Positions 14,636 through 18,733 of a stretch of DNA of 18,733 nt are shown here, one piece after another. Each line of letters begins with the position of its first letter. Position 1 is the first letter of the stretch. Source of the stretch: CAZNQW01 sp964575225 (GTDB taxonomy: Bacteria > Chloroflexota > Anaerolineae > JAAYZQ01); NCBI GenBank assembly GCA_964575225.1, contig CAZNQW010000050.1, forward strand, positions 1 to 18,733, in the 5' to 3' direction. Made by a program: the position numbers and the translations under genes. The notes under the pieces are model-generated. The model worked only from the letters and a program-made list of their open reading frames with translations. It made no database searches and was not told the origin of the DNA.

Positions 14636-16324
14636 TCACCTCCCAGCCGCGACAGGTCGGCGGATCATATGATTGACCGGCGAACCCGGGGCGACCATGG
14701 GATAGACGTTTTCCTCCTGGACGACCCGAAAGTCGATCAGGACGGGTCCCTCGATCGACATGGCCTTCGAAATCGCAGGCCCGACCTGGCTCTTTTCCTT
14801 CACCGTGATCCCATGGATACCATAGGCTTCGGCCACCTTGGCGAAATCGGGCCCATACAGCGGGGTGCCCGAGTAGCGGCTTTCAAAAAAGAGCTGCTGC
14901 CACTGGCGCACCATGCCCAGATAGCCGTTGTTGAGAAGCATGATCTTGATCGGCAACCGCTCCTGGACGACCGTGGCTAATTCCTGAATGTTCATCTGAA
15001 ATCCGCCATCGCCGACGGTGACCCATACCTGGTCCTGGGGGCGCCCAATCTGGGCGCCGATGGCAGCCGGCAGGGCAAAACCCATCGTGCCCAGACCGCC
15101 CGAGGAGATCAACCCCCGGCGCCGGTGGTGGACAAAATACTGCGCCTCCCACATCTGGTTCTGTCCCACGTCCGATACCACCAACGCCTCCCCCTGGGTC
15201 GCTTCCCAAAGCTGGCGAATGACAAATTGGGGCACCATCTCATCGGTCTCCTGGCCTACAATGTCCCGCTCGGCCGAATCGCCTCGCCACCCCTGAATCT
15301 GCGCCAACCAGTCGCCGTGCTGTCCCTGGGGCACCAGCGGGATCAGCGCCGGCAGCACTTCTTTGAGATCGCCGACGATAGCCAGGTCTACGGGCAGGTT
15401 CTTTTCGATCTCGACCGGATCGATATCCACATGGATCACACACGCCTGCTTGAGGAATTGATCCACCGCTCCGGTGAGCCGGTCGTCAAAACGGCATCCC
15501 AAAGCGACGATCAGATCGGCCTCGCTCAGGGCCAAGTTGGCGTAGGCCTCGCCATGCATTCCGGCCATGCCCAGGCACAGAGGGTGCGTTTCGGGCAGCG
15601 CGCCGATGCCCAACAGGGTGGTGACCACCGGGATGTTCCCCCGTTCGGCCATAGCCAGGAGGTGGTGCTCGGCGTTGGCCACAATCACCCCATGCCCGGC
15701 AATGACGACAGGGCGCTGGGCCTCGTCGATCATCTGAGCAGCCGCCTGGACGCCCGCCGATAGATCGCCCTTGGGCAAGCGATATCCAGGCAAGCACACC
15801 TCTTCTGGATATTCATAGTCAAACTCGGCCGCTTGCACGTCTTTGGCAATATCAATGAGAACCGGTCCGGGACGCCCCGTGCGGGCAATATGGAAAGCCT
15901 CTTTGATCGCCATCGGTAGATCGTTCACATCAGTCACCAGGTAGTTGTGCTTGGTGACCGGCAAAGTGATGGCCGTGATATCCACCTCCTGAAAGGCATC
16001 GGTGCCGATCAGGGGTGACACAACCTGCCCGGTGATGGCCACCACGGGCGATGAATCCATATAGGCTGTGGCCAATCCGGTGACCAGGTTGGTCGCTCCA
16101 GGACCTGACGTAGCGATGCACACCCCAACTTTGCCTGTGGCGCGGGCATAGCCATCCGCGGCGTGGGCCGCGCCCTGCTCATGCCGTGTAAGGACGTGAT
16201 GAATGGGATAGTCGGGCAGGGCGTGATAGAGATGGATGACGGCCCCCCCCGAAATGCCAAAGACCGTGTCCACTCCTTCTCGCACCAAACTTTCCCAAAC
16301 GGCCTGTGCTCCTGTCAGTTTCAT
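14636..16324 (-). CDS. ilvB: Acetolactate synthase large (catalytic) subunit
   Basis: The enzyme condenses pyruvate with pyruvate or 2-oxobutyrate using thiamine diphosphate and FAD, the first common step of valine, leucine and isoleucine synthesis. The 562-residue product has the catalytic glutamate E49 in RHEQGAAHAADG, SGPGATNL at 73-80, the FAD/central domain around 190-340 and the thiamine-diphosphate motif from GDG at 438-440 to NN at 465-466. GSPVNHMI near the C-terminus is also typical. The ATG at 16324 has GAGAGGA upstream. It follows ilvD by 15 bases and precedes ilvN by 5. Confidence 0.96.
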   Translation of the reverse strand: MKLTGAQAVWESLVREGVDTVFGISGGAVIHLYHALPDYPIHHVLTRHEQGAAHAADGYARATGKVGVCIATSGPGATNLVTGLATAYMDSSPVVAITGQVVSPLIGTDAFQEVDITAITLPVTKHNYLVTDVNDLPMAIKEAFHIARTGRPGPVLIDIAKDVQAAEFDYEYPEEVCLPGYRLPKGDLSAGVQAAAQMIDEAQRPVVIAGHGVIVANAEHHLLAMAERGNIPVVTTLLGIGALPETHPLCLGMAGMHGEAYANLALSEADLIVALGCRFDDRLTGAVDQFLKQACVIHVDIDPVEIEKNLPVDLAIVGDLKEVLPALIPLVPQGQHGDWLAQIQGWRGDSAERDIVGQETDEMVPQFVIRQLWEATQGEALVVSDVGQNQMWEAQYFVHHRRRGLISSGGLGTMGFALPAAIGAQIGRPQDQVWVTVGDGGFQMNIQELATVVQERLPIKIMLLNNGYLGMVRQWQQLFFESRYSGTPLYGPDFAKVAEAYGIHGITVKEKSQVGPAISKAMSIEGPVLIDFRVVQEENVYPMVAPGSPVNHMIRRPVAAGR

Positions 16325-16339
16325 ACGTTCCTCTCCCCC

Positions 16340-18007
16340 CTATTTTTCCTTGAAAACGGCGCCCGTGCTGGCCGAAGTTACCGCCTGAGCGTAGCGTCGC
16401 AGATACCCGGATTTGATCGAAGGTTCCCATGGCGGCAGGGCTTGCATCCGGCGATCGATCTCGTCCTGGGCAACCTCCAGCGTCAGAGTTCGATCGGGAA
16501 TGTCGATCCGTATGGGATCGCCATTTTGAACAACCGCCAACAAGCCGCGCTCTGCGGCTTCGGGGGAGATATGGCCGATGGCCGCGCCACGGGTAGCCCC
16601 CGAAAAGCGCCCATCGGTCAGCAGCGCCACCTGGTCATCCAGGCCCATCCCCGAAAGCATCGACGTAGGCGTCAGCATCTCTCGCATTCCCGGGCCGCCC
16701 TTGGGTCCCTCGTAGCGGATCACCAGCACGTCGCCCTTTTCAAACTCCCCGGCCATGATGGCCTGGGTGGCCGCCTCCTCCGATTCAAAAACGCGGGCCG
16801 GGCCGGTGTGCTGGCGCATCTTGGGCGCCACCACCGCCTGTTTGACCACGGCGCCACCGGGCGCCAGGTTGCCAAAGAGAATGACCAACCCCCCCGTAGC
16901 CCCGTAGGGTGCGTCCAGGGGCCGGATCACCGAGTCGTCGAGCACCGGCGCCTGCTGCACATTCTCGGCCTGCGTCTTGCCGGTGACGGTGAGCGCCTCG
17001 CCAGCCAGCGCGCCCCCCTCGAGCAAGCGGCGCATGACCGCCGAAATGCCCCCCGCATGGCACAGATCCTCGATGTGATGGCCCCCTGCTGCCGGACTCA
17101 TGCGGCAGAGGTGGGGGGTGGACTGGCTGTATTCGTTCACTTTTGGCAGGGGAATGCTCACGCCGGCTTCGTGAGCCACAGCCAGCAGGTGCAACACCGA
17201 ATTGGACGATCCTCCCAAGGCCATATCCACGGCAAAGGCGTTGCGAAAGGCTTGGGGAGTGAGGATATCGAGGGGGCGGATATCACGCTGGAGAAGGTCA
17301 AGAACCTGAAAACCCGCCTCCTTGGCCAGGGCTACCCGCTCGGAATAGACGGCGGGGATGGTGCCGTTGCCAGGCAGGGCCATACCCAGAGCTTCGGTCA
17401 AGCAGTTCATGGTGTTGGCCGTGAACATGCCGGCGCAGGAGCCGCAACTCGGGCACGCCGCGCGCTCCAACTGCTCTAGCTCGGCTTCATCCATCTCTCC
17501 TCGGGCCGCCGCACCCACGGCCATGAACATATCGGCCAGATCGACCTTTTTCCCCCGAAACCGCCCGGCCAACATCGGCCCACCGCTGACTACAATGGTC
17601 GGCAGGTTGAGGCGCGCGGCAGCCATCAACATGCCGGGGATGATCTTGTCGCAATTGGTGACCATGACCAGGGCGTCAAAGGCATGGGCCTGGGCGACCA
17701 CCTCGACCGAATCGGCGATCAGCTCTCGGCTGGGGAGGGAATATTTCATCCCCAGATGGTTCATAGCCAGCCCATCGCACACGCCGATGGTGTTGCACTC
17801 AAAGGGCGTGCCGCCCGCGCTTCGAATCCCGGCCTTGACCGCGTCTGCAATCGGGCGAAGTCCGATGTGGCCCGGAATCGCTTCGCTGTACGAACTGATC
17901 ACGCCAACGAACGGCTGATCCATTTCCCGATCGGTGCAGCCCAGGGCCCGCAGCAGCGAGCGGTGGGGCGCTCGCTCAATCCCGCGTGTAAGTGCATCAC
18001 TCTTCAT
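16340..18007 (-). CDS. ilvD: Dihydroxy-acid dehydratase
   Basis: This iron-sulfur enzyme dehydrates 2,3-dihydroxy-3-methylbutanoate (or the pentanoate) to the 2-oxo acid precursors of valine, leucine and isoleucine. The 555-residue product begins MKSDALTRGIERAPHRSLL, typical of the family, with cysteine motifs CNTIGVCDG (C71, C77), NCDKIIPGM (C119) and CPSCGSCAGMFTANTMNC at 185-202. DGRFSG and IGHISPEA lie near the C-terminus. Whether the cluster is 2Fe-2S or 4Fe-4S is not decided here. The ATG at 18007 follows TAGGAG; an in-frame ATG at 18028 has no site. It is the first structural gene after the leader-peptide attenuator. Confidence 0.96.
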   Translation of the reverse strand: MKSDALTRGIERAPHRSLLRALGCTDREMDQPFVGVISSYSEAIPGHIGLRPIADAVKAGIRSAGGTPFECNTIGVCDGLAMNHLGMKYSLPSRELIADSVEVVAQAHAFDALVMVTNCDKIIPGMLMAAARLNLPTIVVSGGPMLAGRFRGKKVDLADMFMAVGAAARGEMDEAELEQLERAACPSCGSCAGMFTANTMNCLTEALGMALPGNGTIPAVYSERVALAKEAGFQVLDLLQRDIRPLDILTPQAFRNAFAVDMALGGSSNSVLHLLAVAHEAGVSIPLPKVNEYSQSTPHLCRMSPAAGGHHIEDLCHAGGISAVMRRLLEGGALAGEALTVTGKTQAENVQQAPVLDDSVIRPLDAPYGATGGLVILFGNLAPGGAVVKQAVVAPKMRQHTGPARVFESEEAATQAIMAGEFEKGDVLVIRYEGPKGGPGMREMLTPTSMLSGMGLDDQVALLTDGRFSGATRGAAIGHISPEAAERGLLAVVQNGDPIRIDIPDRTLTLEVAQDEIDRRMQALPPWEPSIKSGYLRRYAQAVTSASTGAVFKEK

Positions 18008-18060
18008 CGCATGTCTCCTAACTGGCATTCTGGATTTTGACGGACGGATGACTGGCCAAC

Positions 18061-18086
18061 AAAAAAAGCCTCCCAGTGGGAGGCTT
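18061..18086 (-). terminator. Intrinsic terminator (attenuator) ahead of ilvD
   Basis: AAGCCTCCC (18086-18078) pairs perfectly with GGGAGGCTT (18074-18066) around the loop ACT and is followed by TTTTT. It lies between the leader peptide and ilvD, 53 bases before the ilvD start. Part of its 5' arm (CCTCCCA, 18083-18077) can instead pair with TGGGGGG at the end of the leader-peptide reading frame (18127-18121), seven pairs with one G-U. That gives a possible antiterminator. Confidence 0.93.
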
Positions 18087-18117
18087 CCGAATTTTTTAAG
18101 CTACACCGGTTCCCCGG

Positions 18118-18213
18118 TTACCCCCCAACCACCAGTGGCTCCTGAATAACCAGGAGCCCACCAAGAACCAGGCCAATAATAATGGTGTTGGAGATAGACG
18201 TTCTATCGCGCAT
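18118..18213 (-). CDS. ilvL: 31-residue branched-chain leader peptide (attenuator peptide)
   Basis: A 32-codon frame (ATG at 18213, TAA at 18118) lies between a strong promoter and the ilvD attenuator. Of its 31 residues 14 are Ile, Leu or Val: I7, III at 11-13, LVL at 15-17, LLVI at 20-23 and LVV at 27-29. That composition, size and position match ilv leader peptides such as ilvL and ivbL of enterics, which stall the ribosome when a branched-chain aminoacyl-tRNA is scarce. The ribosome-binding site is weak (GTAGAG). The final codons GTT GGG GGG hold the G-run able to bind the terminator 5' arm. A small membrane peptide is the alternative, as the middle is hydrophobic. No homology is claimed; the call rests on composition and context. 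Confidence 0.85.
   Translation of the reverse strand: MRDRTSISNTIIIGLVLGGLLVIQEPLVVGG
18137..18158 (-). promoter_or_regulatory. Hairpin within the leader-peptide frame (pause or 1:2 stem)
   Basis: GGCTCCTG and CAGGAGCC form a perfect 8-bp stem with a 6-base loop over leader codons 19-26. A translating or stalled ribosome would disrupt it. It resembles the pause hairpin of classical attenuators, placed upstream of the G-run and the terminator. Confidence 0.7.
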
Positions 18214-18254
18214 AAGGCACTCTACAAACACTCCGGGCCGAACAAACTGGCGGG

Positions 18255-18283
18255 ATACTAACACACTTGTGAAAGAATGTCAA
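18255..18283 (-). promoter_or_regulatory. Sigma-70-type promoter of the ilv-leu operon
   Basis: On the minus strand a perfect TTGACA (18283-18278), a 17-base spacer and TAGTAT (18260-18255; 4 of 6), with a TGT extended -10 element directly before it. The transcript would start near 18248, about 35 bases before the leader-peptide ATG. It is divergent from the promoter at 18333-18361. Confidence 0.82.
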
Positions 18284-18332
18284 GAAACGATAAACGAGGA
18301 TCGATGAGTTCAAGAGCGCACACCGCACGGGC

Positions 18333-18361
18333 TTGCCTGCCCCGTCACACCGTGTTATAAT
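18333..18361 (+). promoter_or_regulatory. Extended -10 promoter of the aminopeptidase gene
   Basis: TTGCCT (18333-18338; 4 of 6), a 17-base spacer and a perfect TATAAT (18356-18361) preceded by TGT. Transcription would start near 18368, about 25 bases before the ATG at 18393. Confidence 0.8.
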
Positions 18362-18392
18362 CTGGCTATATCCCACAGTTGAGGCTTTGGAA

Positions 18393-18733
18393 ATGACAGA
18401 TCCACGCATCGAGGCATTCGCACGCATTCTGGTCGACTATTCGGCAAATATCCAGCCCGGCGAGTTTGTGTCCATCGAGGGCGCGCCCGAGGGCTCTCCC
18501 CTCCTCCTGGCGATCTACCAGCGCGTGCTGGAGCGTGGAGGACACCCCTGGCTCCAGGTGCAACTGCACGAGACCGAAGAGATCCGCTACAAAATCGCCA
18601 GCGATGGGCAGTTGGATTTTGTACCCAACGTCCTCCGTCAATTGACCGAAGAGATCGACGCCAACATCCGCGTCTGGACCGAAATCAATACCAAGGCGCT
18701 GACCCACGTCGATCCGGCCCGCCAGGCCCGGGC
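18393..18733 (+). CDS. M29-family (AmpS/PepS-type) aminopeptidase, N-terminal part
   Basis: The frame runs 113 codons from the ATG at 18393 (GAGG 8 bases upstream) and leaves the window without a stop. The start MTDPRIEAFARILVDYS, then NIQPGEFVSIEGAPEG, RGGHPWLQVQL and AETNTKAL-like ending WTEINTKALTHVDPARQARA, match the N-terminal domain of thermophilic M29 metallo-aminopeptidases. These cytosolic enzymes remove N-terminal residues from peptides with divalent metals. The metal-binding residues lie in the C-terminal part, which is not in the window. It is divergent from the ilv operon, and there is no evidence that the two are functionally linked. Confidence 0.85.
   Translation, partial: MTDPRIEAFARILVDYSANIQPGEFVSIEGAPEGSPLLLAIYQRVLERGGHPWLQVQLHETEEIRYKIASDGQLDFVPNVLRQLTEEIDANIRVWTEINTKALTHVDPARQAR

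Noticed and set aside
18061..18260. T-box riboswitch in front of ilvD
   Set aside because: There is no T-box core (TGGNACCGCG-like), and the leader of about 190 bases is too short for stem I plus antiterminator. The Ile/Leu/Val-rich frame explains the region better.

Overview
The window is an amino-acid biosynthesis locus from a GC-rich bacterium. Every gene except the last lies on the minus strand. I infer a Chloroflexota-like (Anaerolineae or Caldilineae type) organism from the base composition, the SAM-I riboswitch, the M29 aminopeptidase and the gene order. This is judgement without a database search, and my confidence is only moderate. The left edge is a contig end: bases 1-46 are Illumina library adapter, not genome. 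A run of exactly 100 N (9454-9553) interrupts leuC.

Read in the direction of transcription (right to left), the first block is a complete branched-chain amino acid operon: ilvD, ilvB, ilvN, ilvC, a ModF-like tandem ABC ATPase, leuA, leuC, leuD, leuB and ilvE. It covers acetolactate synthase, ketol-acid reductoisomerase, dihydroxyacid dehydratase, the four-step leucine branch and the final transaminase. It is headed by a sigma-70-type promoter (18255-18283), an unlisted 31-codon leader peptide in which 14 residues are Ile, Leu or Val (18118-18213), a hairpin inside that leader, and a textbook intrinsic terminator (18061-18086). The arrangement fits ribosome-mediated attenuation of ilv genes.

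The second block is one gene with its own near-consensus promoter (5733-5761). It is a full-length LeuA paralogue (3981-5654) whose Arg-Asp and Glu catalytic and metal-binding residues and partner-subunit histidines are all substituted, while the HxH pair and the C-terminal allosteric domain remain. It looks like a pseudoenzyme, possibly a regulatory partner of the true LeuA at 9674-11269. This is the most unusual element in the window.

The third block is metB-like, lysC and asd: the entry of the aspartate pathway plus the trans-sulfuration step. It sits behind a promoter with an overlapping dyad, a SAM-I riboswitch (3789-3917), an intrinsic terminator (3728-3771) and a further helix that would cover the metB ribosome-binding site. 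S-adenosylmethionine is therefore likely to control flux into the aspartate family here.

At the right edge a plus-strand M29-type aminopeptidase begins at 18393 from its own promoter, divergent from the ilv operon, and runs off the window. I see no tRNA, rRNA, CRISPR array, transposase or prophage gene.
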